Shown here in pieces: positions 1 through 30,191 of a stretch of 64,000 nucleotides of DNA (position 1 is the first letter of the stretch; each line of letters starts with the position of its first letter). The stretch comes from Endozoicomonas elysicola (GTDB taxonomy: Bacteria > Pseudomonadota > Gammaproteobacteria > Pseudomonadales > Endozoicomonadaceae): contig NZ_JOJP01000001.1 in the NCBI RefSeq assembly GCF_000710775.1, forward strand, positions 3,694,780 through 3,758,779, given 5' to 3'. Both the position numbers and the translations under genes were made by a program. The notes beneath the pieces are model-generated. The model had not been told where the DNA came from. It saw only the letters and a program-made list of their open reading frames with translations, and searched no databases.

Positions 1-1
1 A

Positions 2-22456
<22,455 letters not shown>

Positions 22457-22464
22457 GTCATGAA

Positions 22465-22490
22465 AAACACCACTGCTCAGTGTTTATTTT
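22465..22490 (+). terminator. Probable Rho-independent terminator of the adhesin gene
   Basis: A short hairpin with arms AAACAC (22465-22470) and GTGTTT (22480-22485) leads into a T-rich run a few bases after the adhesin stop codon. The stem is weak, so the call is tentative. Confidence 0.45.
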
Positions 22491-22684
22491 ATTAGCGCAG
22501 TCCACTCCCCACACAACTGAACAAACCTTGACAGCAATCATGAAAGATGAAATGTTGCTGTGTAATTTATTGCCAGATAAATGGCCTAAAAAAAACGATT
22601 AGAACAACTAGCCTTCAAACACAATAGTTGAGAGCCTTCTCGGACTTCTGGAGGATATGCTCTCTCGAGAAATGGAGACGACGG

Positions 22685-23815
22685 ATGTCTGAAGCGTCTG
22701 CTGAAAGCCTTAAAAAAACACCTTTATACAACCTTCATCTGGCTCAGGGTGCCAAAATGGTGCCTTTTGCCGGTTATGAGATGCCTGTGCAATACCCATC
22801 AGGTGTCAAAACTGAGCACCTTCACACCCGAAATAAAGCCGGTGTTTTTGATGTTTCTCATATGGGGCAGTTGACACTTTCCGGTGATGGAGCAGACCAC
22901 TTTCTAGAATCACTGGTGCCGGTTGATATTGTTGACCTTCCTGTTGGAAAGCAGCGTTACGCTCTGTTTACCAATGAAGCCGGCGGCATTCTCGATGACC
23001 TGATGGTCACTCGCTACGATGACTGCCTTTACCTGGTGGTCAATGCGGCCTGCAAAGAGCAGGATATTCAGCACCTGCAAGCCCATCTGCCGGATGGCGT
23101 GACACTTGAACGATTAAACGATCGTGCACTTATTGCCATTCAGGGTCCTATGGCAGTAGATGTCATGCACAGACTGATTCCAGAGGTCGCGGATATGGTC
23201 TTTATGGACTCACGACAACTCTCCATTGATGGCGTGCCCTGCTTTATCAGCCGTTCCGGTTACACTGGGGAAGATGGTTTTGAAATATCTATCCCGGAGA
23301 AAGAGGCTGAACGTATCACCCGACTGCTGCTCGACCACCCGGAAGTTGAGCTCATCGGCCTAGGCGCCAGAGACTCCCTTCGTCTGGAGTCTGGCCTATG
23401 CCTCTATGGCCACGATATCGATGTAAATACAACGCCAGTTGAAGCGAGCCTGATCTGGGCAATCAGTAAAAATCGTCGTCATGACGGTGAGCGTGCTGGT
23501 GGCTTCCCCGGGGCAGAGATGATTCTGAAGCAAATTGAAACCAAGCAGGTTGAAACCAAACGTATCGGTCTTATTGGAAGCAGCAGAGCACCAGTTCGTG
23601 AAGGCGCTGACCTGGTTGATGAGCAAGGACAGAGTATTGGCCGGGTGACATCTGGAACTTTTGGTCCTTCCGTTGAATCTCCGGTTGCTATGGCACTGAT
23701 CAATGCCAATTATGCGACACTGGGTACAGAAGTGTATGCCCTGGTCCGGGGTAAAAAGCTGCCAATGACGGTCAGCAAAATGCCATTTATTGAACAGCGT
23801 TATTATCGAGGTTAA
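22685..23815 (+). CDS. gcvT: Glycine cleavage system T protein (aminomethyltransferase)
   Basis: 376 residues, close to the 364 of E. coli GcvT. It transfers the methylene group of the aminomethyl-lipoyl H protein to tetrahydrofolate, releasing ammonia, in the cytoplasm. The N-terminal TPLYNLH, the FAGYEMPVQY segment, the VFDVSHMGQ motif and GYTGEDGFEI with the following GLGARDSLRLE block are all classical GcvT landmarks. The frame is open further upstream to 22628, but I chose ATG 22685 because the family begins here and a GGAG lies just upstream. A hairpin follows directly and no gcvH or gcvP is adjacent, so the gene looks monocistronic here, unlike the usual gcvTHP arrangement. Confidence 0.95.
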   Translation: MSEASAESLKKTPLYNLHLAQGAKMVPFAGYEMPVQYPSGVKTEHLHTRNKAGVFDVSHMGQLTLSGDGADHFLESLVPVDIVDLPVGKQRYALFTNEAGGILDDLMVTRYDDCLYLVVNAACKEQDIQHLQAHLPDGVTLERLNDRALIAIQGPMAVDVMHRLIPEVADMVFMDSRQLSIDGVPCFISRSGYTGEDGFEISIPEKEAERITRLLLDHPEVELIGLGARDSLRLESGLCLYGHDIDVNTTPVEASLIWAISKNRRHDGERAGGFPGAEMILKQIETKQVETKRIGLIGSSRAPVREGADLVDEQGQSIGRVTSGTFGPSVESPVAMALINANYATLGTEVYALVRGKKLPMTVSKMPFIEQRYYRG

Positions 23816-23829
23816 CCCCTGTAAAATAG

Positions 23830-23875
23830 AAACTGCTGACTGAAGCCTTCAGCTGGCAGTTTGTCCTTTCTTTTA
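23830..23875 (+). terminator. Rho-independent terminator after gcvT
   Basis: The arms AAACTGC (23830-23836) and GCAGTTT (23856-23862) enclose an inner CTGAAG/CTTCAG stem and are followed by a pyrimidine-rich run ending in TTTCTTTT. It sits 15 bp after the gcvT stop. Confidence 0.75.
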
Positions 23876-24005
23876 TCCCCTGCAATTGATTGACGTTTTT
23901 TCCATTTCCCCAGTTATAGACATATCCTCCCTTCGACACTAAAAGCATAAATATTCACAAATAATTGAAAAACAATTGATTTACATCGATAAAAAAATAA
24001 ATAAA

Positions 24006-24031
24006 ATGCATAAAAATAGATATTTATGCAT
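24006..24031. promoter_or_regulatory. 26-bp palindromic operator candidate upstream of the NhaC-type antiporter
   Basis: ATGCATAAA at 24006-24014 is mirrored by TTTATGCAT at 24023-24031, giving perfect 9-bp arms around an AT-rich centre. It lies just upstream of the chosen GTG start at 24048. It may be a regulator site; the TGCATAAA half-sites loosely recall ArgR-type boxes, but I cannot assign a regulator. Confidence 0.4.
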
Positions 24032-24047
24032 CCCATGGAGTTTTTCA

Positions 24048-25565
24048 GTGACACAACCAGACATTACCTCATTAATCCCCATCTTCATCACACTGGTTTT
24101 GTCACTGGTCACCCGAAACGTGGTCATTGGTCTATTCACGGGCGTTCTTACCGGCGTGTTCATGATCAATGGTTTTTTCCAGCCTCTGGATACTTTTGGT
24201 GTTCTGGTAAAAGGCTATCTGGTGCCACAGCTGACGGATAGTTATAACGCCGGAGTGCTGGTATTACTGGTCTTTATTGGAGGCTTTGTCGCCCTGATGG
24301 AAAAGTCAGGTGGTGGCCAGGCTTTTGCCCAGACTGTGACCCATTGGATAAGTTCCAGATTCAGGGCTCAAATAGCAGCATGGTTGGGTGGCATTGTTAT
24401 CTTCTTCTCAGACCTCGGCACTCCATTGATCGTTGGTCCAGTTTTTCGCCCTTTATTTGATAAGCTGAAACTTTCCCGTCAGAAACTGGCCTTCATAATC
24501 GACTCTACCTCCTCACCAGTGGCAATTCTGATTCCATTCATTGGCTGGGGGGTTTACATCATGAGTTTGATCCAGAAGGAATTTACCAACCTGGGGGTGA
24601 CCATATCGGACTGGGAAGCGTTTATCAGGGCAATTCCATTTCAGTTCTATGCCTTTTTGGCCATTGCCGTTGTCCCTCTGATTGCCTTTAAAAAACTGGA
24701 CTTCGGCCCGATGGCTGATGCAGAAGCCAGGGCACAGGCAGGCGAAAATACCGGGCTATTCGATGAAGATATGCTCAAGCCATTTACCCACAAAAATGCC
24801 AAAGCTTCTTTTGTCTGGCTTCCCCTGCTGGTCATGGCAACCGTACTGTTGAGTATGCTGATACCACAGGGCTTTCCGTTTCAGAAAGTGGCAGGTTCTT
24901 CATTCCGTGCTGCACTGTCCAGCGCTTATTTCTTTGCCGCAATCACATTGATATCCATGATGGCTTACAATGGTGTCCGCAGTCTGAACGATGGCATCAA
25001 TACATACCTGAATGGCATGAGCAAAATGATGTCAGTAGCCATTATTTTGATACTGGCCTGGACCTTAAGTTCTGTGGGTAAAGAGTTAGGTGCAGCTGCT
25101 TATATTGCCGAACAGGCACAGGCTGGCTTTCCCTACTGGCTGGTACCTGCGGTGGCATTCTTACTTGCTGCGATCATCTCTTTTGCCACAGGCTCATCAT
25201 GGGGAACCTTTGCGATTATGATGCCTCTGGTTATTCCCACCGCACTGGCAATTGATGCACCTCTGTATGTTTGTATTGGTGCTGTACTCTCTGGAGGACT
25301 GTTCGGAGATCACTGTTCACCGGTATCCGAAACCACTATTCTCTCATCCACAGGCTCAGGCTCTGATCAATTCGCCCACTTCAGAACTCAGCTACCCTAC
25401 GCATTACTCAATGGTGGTATTGCCCTGATCAGTTTTCTGATTGCCGGCTTGACCGCAAGCCCGCTTGTGCTTATCGGCAGTCTGGCATTGCAAGTTATTC
25501 TGGTTTTCACCTTATCCAAAGGCTATATGCATAAATGCTCAACCAATAACCCCATCGCTGCATAA
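24048..25565 (+). CDS. NhaC-family Na+/H+ antiporter-type transporter
   Basis: A 505-residue polytopic membrane protein of the Na+/H+ antiporter NhaC superfamily. Members exchange sodium for protons, or carry amino or organic acids, across the inner membrane. Visible features are the many hydrophobic helices, the FFSDLGTPLIVGP segment and the DHCSPVSETTILSS motif near the C-terminus, typical of this superfamily. The frame is open back to 23976, but GTG 24048 is preceded by TGGAG at a 7-nt spacing, which none of the upstream codons have. The substrate cannot be told from sequence. Neighbours are gcvT upstream, separated by a terminator, and another transport-type membrane gene downstream on the same strand. 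Confidence 0.85.
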   Translation: MTQPDITSLIPIFITLVLSLVTRNVVIGLFTGVLTGVFMINGFFQPLDTFGVLVKGYLVPQLTDSYNAGVLVLLVFIGGFVALMEKSGGGQAFAQTVTHWISSRFRAQIAAWLGGIVIFFSDLGTPLIVGPVFRPLFDKLKLSRQKLAFIIDSTSSPVAILIPFIGWGVYIMSLIQKEFTNLGVTISDWEAFIRAIPFQFYAFLAIAVVPLIAFKKLDFGPMADAEARAQAGENTGLFDEDMLKPFTHKNAKASFVWLPLLVMATVLLSMLIPQGFPFQKVAGSSFRAALSSAYFFAAITLISMMAYNGVRSLNDGINTYLNGMSKMMSVAIILILAWTLSSVGKELGAAAYIAEQAQAGFPYWLVPAVAFLLAAIISFATGSSWGTFAIMMPLVIPTALAIDAPLYVCIGAVLSGGLFGDHCSPVSETTILSSTGSGSDQFAHFRTQLPYALLNGGIALISFLIAGLTASPLVLIGSLALQVILVFTLSKGYMHKCSTNNPIAA

Positions 25566-25595
25566 ATTTTCAAGCCGGTTTAGCAGAGGCTGAAT

Positions 25596-25619
25596 CGGCT
25601 TCAATAACTGTTGAAGCCG
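25596..25619 (+). terminator. Hairpin downstream of the NhaC-type gene
   Basis: CGGCTTCAA (25596-25604) pairs with TTGAAGCCG (25611-25619) around a 6-nt loop. There is no T-run directly after it, so it may be a processing or attenuator hairpin instead of a true terminator. Confidence 0.4.
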
Positions 25620-25925
25620 ACGTTACCAGCAATCACAATAATTTTTGCCTATTAATATTCAGCCAACCCAGTTTAGAAAATTTAATAACAAATCAACCAG
25701 ATACGTCTTTTCCCTGCTGGAAAGTTAATATTTATTGAGAAATAATGCATAATCAATCTAAACAAAATTTAATCAATAGCTGTCAGACAACCTGACTGCG
25801 CTTTTTACCGATATCGATAGATAATTACCGACATTTCCTGACTCTTTCATTAACCGGACAGGAAATTTGAATTTTTTGAATCATACTTTTATGCATGGCT
25901 GAGTTTGAGGAGCCCAAGGCTTGTT

Positions 25926-27296
25926 ATGAAGCAGTTTACAGCCGTAAGAAAGAAACAAACCAGCCTTAGTAACTGGTTAACCTTTTTAATCCCATCCCTG
26001 ATCGGGCTGTTGTTATTTGTCACTCCGGTCAGTCTTGGTGGTGAATTTACCATTCCTGTAGCATTGCTGGCCGGTGGGTTAAAAGCACTTCTGAAAGAGC
26101 AGCTGACCGCTATTATCACTATTATCGTGACGTTTACCGGTTTGATGACCATCATCACTAAGGTATTCCAGCCCCAGTCGATCATAAAACGGCCTTTTCT
26201 CACTTCTCTATTTGATATCACACCGCTGTGGTGCCTGGTAAGAGTTGCCGGGATGGTCTTTGTCATATTCAGTTACTTTGAAGTTGGTCCTGAAGCCGTA
26301 TGGTCTGGTGCAACTGGTGGCATGGTCTTGAATGACCTGATGCCCACCCTTTTCTCGGTCTTTATTTTTGCCGGGCTGTTACTTCCTCTGTTAATGAATT
26401 TTGGTTTGCTGGAACTGCTGGGTACTCTGATGACCCGGATCATGCGCCCGGTTTTCAATCTGCCAGGCCGCTCGGCCATCGACTGCATTGCCTCATGGCT
26501 GGGTGATGGCAGTGTCGGTATTCTGATGACCAGCAAGCAGTATGAAACCTCTTATTACACCCAACGTGAAGCGGCTGTTATCGGTACCACATTTTCTGTT
26601 GTATCTATTACTTTCTCGTTGGTGGTTATTGCCCAGGTTGGCCTGGACCATATGTTTACCCAGTTCTACCTGACGGTTTGCTTTGCCGGTCTGGTGGCCG
26701 CGTTTATTGTCCCCAAGCTCCCTCCTCTTTCCAGAAAAAAAGATGTTTTTATCTGCGGTAAAGTACGCAGTAATGATGATGAAATCATTCCTGAAAATAT
26801 AAGTGCTTTTGCATGGGGTCTGGAACAGGCACTGGATAAAGCAGCAAAAATAACCAGCCCAATGAAAGTTATTCAGGATGGCGGCAAGAATGCCATTGAT
26901 ATGGTGTTTGGAGTACTGCCCGTGGTGATGGGAATAGGAACCATTGCTCTGGTGATTGCTGAGTACACCCCTGTGTTCCAGTACCTGGGAATGCCATTCC
27001 TGCCATTACTGGAATGGTTGCAGATTCCCGAGGCTCAGGCTGCATCCACCACTATGATGGTTGGTTTCACCGATATGTTTGTGCCTTCTATTCTGGCGGC
27101 ATCCATTGACAACGACATGACCCGGTTTGTTATTGCCGCATTATCACTGACTCAGCTGATTTACCTGTCTGAAGTGGGCGCACTGCTACTGGGGAGCAAG
27201 ATCCCGGTCACCTTGTTTGAGTTGTTTATTATCTTTATTCTCAGAACACTGGTCACACTGCCTGTTATTGCGGCTATTGCTCACCTTATTTTCTGA
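25926..27296 (+). CDS. YjiH-family membrane protein with nucleoside-recognition (gate) domains
   Basis: A 456-residue inner membrane protein resembling the YjiH family, whose members carry gate (nucleoside recognition) domains and are poorly understood transport-type proteins. About ten hydrophobic segments are visible, with a conserved-looking loop containing SAIDCIASWLGDGSVGILMT. ATG 25926 is preceded by AAGG at 6 nt and is preferred over the in-frame TTG at 25905. The 280-bp leader contains ATGCAT words at 25745 and 25891 like those in the palindrome before the NhaC-type gene, which hints at shared regulation. The substrate is unknown. Confidence 0.8.
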   Translation: MKQFTAVRKKQTSLSNWLTFLIPSLIGLLLFVTPVSLGGEFTIPVALLAGGLKALLKEQLTAIITIIVTFTGLMTIITKVFQPQSIIKRPFLTSLFDITPLWCLVRVAGMVFVIFSYFEVGPEAVWSGATGGMVLNDLMPTLFSVFIFAGLLLPLLMNFGLLELLGTLMTRIMRPVFNLPGRSAIDCIASWLGDGSVGILMTSKQYETSYYTQREAAVIGTTFSVVSITFSLVVIAQVGLDHMFTQFYLTVCFAGLVAAFIVPKLPPLSRKKDVFICGKVRSNDDEIIPENISAFAWGLEQALDKAAKITSPMKVIQDGGKNAIDMVFGVLPVVMGIGTIALVIAEYTPVFQYLGMPFLPLLEWLQIPEAQAASTTMMVGFTDMFVPSILAASIDNDMTRFVIAALSLTQLIYLSEVGALLLGSKIPVTLFELFIIFILRTLVTLPVIAAIAHLIF

Positions 27297-27309
27297 TTCA
27301 GAATACCCA

Positions 27310-27333
27310 GGAGGCTGATAGAACATAGCCTCC
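27310..27333. terminator. Weak hairpin between convergent genes
   Basis: GGAGGCT (27310-27316) pairs with AGCCTCC (27327-27333) in the short gap between two convergent genes. No clear T-run is present on either strand. Confidence 0.3.
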
Positions 27334-27370
27334 CTGTGCGTAGCTCATAAGTTTGAGGTACGCGCCTGAA

Positions 27371-27910
27371 TCATTTAATCAGTTTGGCAATTTCACGAAA
27401 CTGCGGAGCTTCCGCAGATTTCATCAACTCAAAAAGCGCCATTTCAACGGTGGTCAGATCTGCTCCCAAAGCAGACATTTTATCCAGAGCCACCTCTTTA
27501 CTCTGCATGGTTCTTGATGATACGGCATCTACCAGCACTTCAACTTCATAGCCTCCTGCCAGAAGGTCCATAGCCGTCTGATAGACACAAATATGCGCTT
27601 CTATTCCAGTTAACAAAACCTGTCTACTTCCCGTTTTTTCAAGTGCTGAAACAAAATCAGGCTCACCACAGGCACTGAAAGATGATTTTCTTACAGGACT
27701 GCAACCAGATAATTCACTGGTCAGCTCAGAAATAGTGTTACCCAGTTTTTCCGGGATCTGTTCCAACCAGAGAATTGGTATATTCAGCAGCTTCGCCCCT
27801 TTCACCATAGTCACAATATTATGAAACAGTGATTCATGCTCATGCATCAGGGTTGCCAGTTTTCCCTGAACATCAACAACCACCAGAACTGAACTCTCAA
27901 GATTCAGCAT
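27371..27910 (-). CDS. Isochorismatase-family (cysteine) hydrolase
   Basis: 179 residues with the isochorismatase/nicotinamidase-like fold of the YcaC type. The family hydrolyses amides or vinyl ethers using an Asp-Lys-Cys triad in the cytoplasm. Visible elements are the N-terminal VLVVVDVQGKL with the catalytic aspartate, and TGIEAHICVYQTA with the nucleophilic cysteine and the cis-peptide region before it. The start is the second in-frame ATG, at 27910, because AGGGG lies 8 nt before it; the first ATG at 27916 is too close to that site. It is convergent with the YjiH-type gene and stands alone, so its substrate is not inferable. Confidence 0.85.
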   Translation of the reverse strand: MLNLESSVLVVVDVQGKLATLMHEHESLFHNIVTMVKGAKLLNIPILWLEQIPEKLGNTISELTSELSGCSPVRKSSFSACGEPDFVSALEKTGSRQVLLTGIEAHICVYQTAMDLLAGGYEVEVLVDAVSSRTMQSKEVALDKMSALGADLTTVEMALFELMKSAEAPQFREIAKLIK

Positions 27911-28119
27911 AAACATTTCCCCTGATCAGCTTTTGTCTAATAACAATGACTTACCTTCTAGCAACACAATACGTGTTACCCGATGTTAACTTTCGGCATT
28001 TATTGATCCATATCCATTTTTTAATCAGTAGATACCGGTATATTCAAGACAGCCCCTATTAGAGGCTAACTCAAGCAGGGTCGCTTCAACAAATAAACAT
28101 TACTAATGGAGTTCCAGCC

Positions 28120-28380
28120 GTGACCAGTGTAACCAACCTAAACGACACCAGAGTTGATATGGATATCAGGACAGCAGACTTAAAAGAAGGGATGGAGCAC
28201 TTTCAAAAACTGAAATTTCTGGCTCATAAAATTGAAACCGACCCTTGTAAAATAATCTGTGAAACCAGCCAAGTAAACGACAGTACTCTGATTCATGCAC
28301 ACTTTGATTTCTGCTGCGCCGTTGAGAAAATTATTTTCCAGATGAACTGCCAGTTTAACAGTGACTATCGGCTACTTTGA
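28120..28380 (+). CDS. YfcZ/YiiS-type (DUF406) small protein
   Basis: 86 residues. The segment IETDPCKI and the C-terminal AHFDFCCAVEKIIFQM align by eye with VESEPCKI and the IDFTFACEAEMLIFQL region of E. coli YfcZ, a DUF406 protein of unknown biochemical role. The start is GTG 28120, supported by TGGAG at an 8-nt spacing. It ends 16 bp from the end of the convergent dcuA gene. The leader of about 200 bp shows no recognised operator. Confidence 0.7.
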   Translation: MTSVTNLNDTRVDMDIRTADLKEGMEHFQKLKFLAHKIETDPCKIICETSQVNDSTLIHAHFDFCCAVEKIIFQMNCQFNSDYRLL

Positions 28381-28396
28381 GACTATAGAACCCTGA

Positions 28397-29695
28397 TTAA
28401 ACAATAAGGGGCGCAAGCAGAAACCCAAAAACTACACATAATGAAATACAGATAACTCCTGGAATAAAGAAAGGATGATTGAATACCAGCTTACCAATTC
28501 GAGTGGAGCCTGTTTCATCCATTTCAACGGCAGCCAGCAGTGTAGGATAAGTCGGCAGGACAAAAAGCGCACTGACAGCAGCAAATGATGCAATAGCAGT
28601 CACCGGGTCAACAATAGCCAGTGCTGCCGGCATCAGGGCGCGAGTGGTCGCAGCCTGGGAATACAGTAGCATTGAGGCAAAAAAAAGCGCTAAAGCCAGC
28701 AACCAGGGATATTCATCCAGAATGTCCCCGGCAAGCTCCTGAATACTCTCGATGTGTTCTCCCACAAACGTATTGCCCAACCATGCAACTCCAAGAACAC
28801 AAATACAGGCACTCATTCCCGACTTGAACGTCTGGGCATTGAGAATATGGTTAGTATCAATATCGGTCACAATGGTGATTAAACAGGCCGCACTCAACAT
28901 AAAAGCGATGATGGCACTATCCCGGGATAATACCGGATCTTTGATAATCCCCACTTTATCACTGACTAGCGTTGCATAAATCACCACTGCCAGAATGCTT
29001 AACCCAAAAATCAGTACTGATGCTTTAGCGCCTGATTTTATTGACGTCTGAACAGTTTCTCTGGGTTTAATCAGGCCTTCAGATAACCGCTGAAGATAGA
29101 CATCATCCTGATTGAGATCACTACCCAGATAATTACACACTATCGACGTCAGCATAACGGCGATAAATGTCGTGGGAATGCAGATAAAGAGCAGATCCAG
29201 ATAGTCAACACCAAACGGTTCCAGTAAACCACTGAACACGACCACGGCGGCTGAAACCGGAGAAGCAGTGATCGCTACCTGAGAAGCGATCACTGAAATA
29301 CTCAGTGGACGTGATGGACGAACACCATTTTCACGGGCAACAGCAGCAATAACAGGCAATGTTGAATAAGCAGTATGGCCTGTACCCGCCAGTAGAGTCA
29401 TACAGTAAGTGATTGCCGGAGCAAGAAAGGTGACATGTTGCGGCCGTTTTCTGAGCAGCTTGTCTGCAATATGCACGAGATAGTCAAGCCCCCCTGCAAC
29501 CTGCATTGCAGCCACCGCACCAATCACAGACATAATAATCAAGATAACATCTACCGGAATGGTGCCAGGGCTCAGACCAAGTCCCAGCGTCAGCACAACG
29601 ACACCCACAGCACCGGCGAAACCAATACCAATACTGCCCAGCCGGGCTCCCAGGAAAATAAATACCAGAACAATGATTAGCTGTAGCCATATCAT
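28397..29695 (-). CDS. dcuA: Anaerobic C4-dicarboxylate antiporter DcuA
   Basis: 432 residues, against 433 for E. coli DcuA. It exchanges fumarate, aspartate or malate for succinate across the inner membrane. DcuA-like stretches include IIVLVFIFLGARLG, MQVAGGLDYLVH, ITASPVSAAVV, the AGMSACICVLGVAWLG-like region and LPTYPTLLAAVEMDETGSTRIGK. It resembles DcuA more than DcuB, which has a different central region and is longer. AGAGGG lies 6 nt before the ATG. The upstream 490 bp contains a structured repeat block. A class I fumarase gene lies elsewhere in the window, fitting C4-dicarboxylate metabolism, but the two are not linked. Confidence 0.9.
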   Translation of the reverse strand: MIWLQLIIVLVFIFLGARLGSIGIGFAGAVGVVVLTLGLGLSPGTIPVDVILIIMSVIGAVAAMQVAGGLDYLVHIADKLLRKRPQHVTFLAPAITYCMTLLAGTGHTAYSTLPVIAAVARENGVRPSRPLSISVIASQVAITASPVSAAVVVFSGLLEPFGVDYLDLLFICIPTTFIAVMLTSIVCNYLGSDLNQDDVYLQRLSEGLIKPRETVQTSIKSGAKASVLIFGLSILAVVIYATLVSDKVGIIKDPVLSRDSAIIAFMLSAACLITIVTDIDTNHILNAQTFKSGMSACICVLGVAWLGNTFVGEHIESIQELAGDILDEYPWLLALALFFASMLLYSQAATTRALMPAALAIVDPVTAIASFAAVSALFVLPTYPTLLAAVEMDETGSTRIGKLVFNHPFFIPGVICISLCVVFGFLLAPLIV

Positions 29696-29910
29696 GCAAA
29701 GCCCTCTGAGAGATTAATCTCAACAATCTCAAGTCCATAGGTAGATAATTTAAGATAGCCTGAAAAGAGCAAAAGCCTTTACTGCACAGGGTGATCAATC
29801 CCCAGCAGCGTTCTCAATTAAACATGTAACAGCCACCCATGGATTACACCAGCCAAAGTGCAGGCTACATTCCGTGGTTAATCCACAAACACTCATGCAG
29901 CGTTTAATAA

Positions 29911-30061
29911 TTTACATCAGGAATCTGTGTCATTCGTCTTCCCTGAGCACTGATGAGATGAACCGACCTCACGGCTACGTGAGAACGCCCTTGGGTAAAT
30001 ATCGACCGAAGACTTCAAAAATTATCACTATCCCGCTATAGCACCGGATTCCTGATGTAAA
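29911..30061. repeat. 151-bp MITE-like element with 15-bp terminal inverted repeats
   Basis: TTTACATCAGGAATC at 29911-29925 is mirrored perfectly by GATTCCTGATGTAAA at 30047-30061. The interior has no open frame of note. It lies in the 490-bp gap upstream of dcuA and downstream of the unknown gene at 30192. A non-autonomous transposon is the simplest reading; a large regulatory hairpin is the alternative. Confidence 0.6.
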
Positions 30062-30072
30062 GCCAGAGACCT

Positions 30073-30109
30073 TTGATATCAGTTGCCAGGAGCAAACAAC
30101 TGATATCAA
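30073..30109. repeat. 13-bp stem-loop
   Basis: TTGATATCAGTTG (30073-30085) and CAACTGATATCAA (30097-30109) form a perfect stem with an 11-nt loop, 11 bp beyond the MITE-like element. Confidence 0.7.
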
Positions 30110-30118
30110 CAAATAGTG

Positions 30119-30165
30119 CAGCGGATCAGGGCGCTCCTATGACGAGGCACGATCCTGATCCGCTG
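30119..30165. repeat. 12-bp stem-loop
   Basis: CAGCGGATCAGG (30119-30130) and CCTGATCCGCTG (30154-30165) form a perfect stem around 23 nt, just past the stop of the leftward gene at 30192. No T-run follows, so it is not a standard terminator. Confidence 0.65.
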
Positions 30166-30191
30166 AGCTCGCAACGAAACGTCAACAAGCC

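Noticed and set aside
22528-22556. Promoter TTGACA with 17-bp spacer before gcvT
   Set aside because: The -35 is perfect but the hexamer at the right distance, AATGTT, is a poor -10, so the call is not supported.
22520-22684. Glycine riboswitch before gcvT
   Set aside because: The leader has TTCTGGAG and a CTCTC...AAATGGA stretch reminiscent of parts of the aptamer, but the diagnostic CCGAAGG core and CTCAGG-AAAAGGAC segment are missing. At best it is a degraded remnant.
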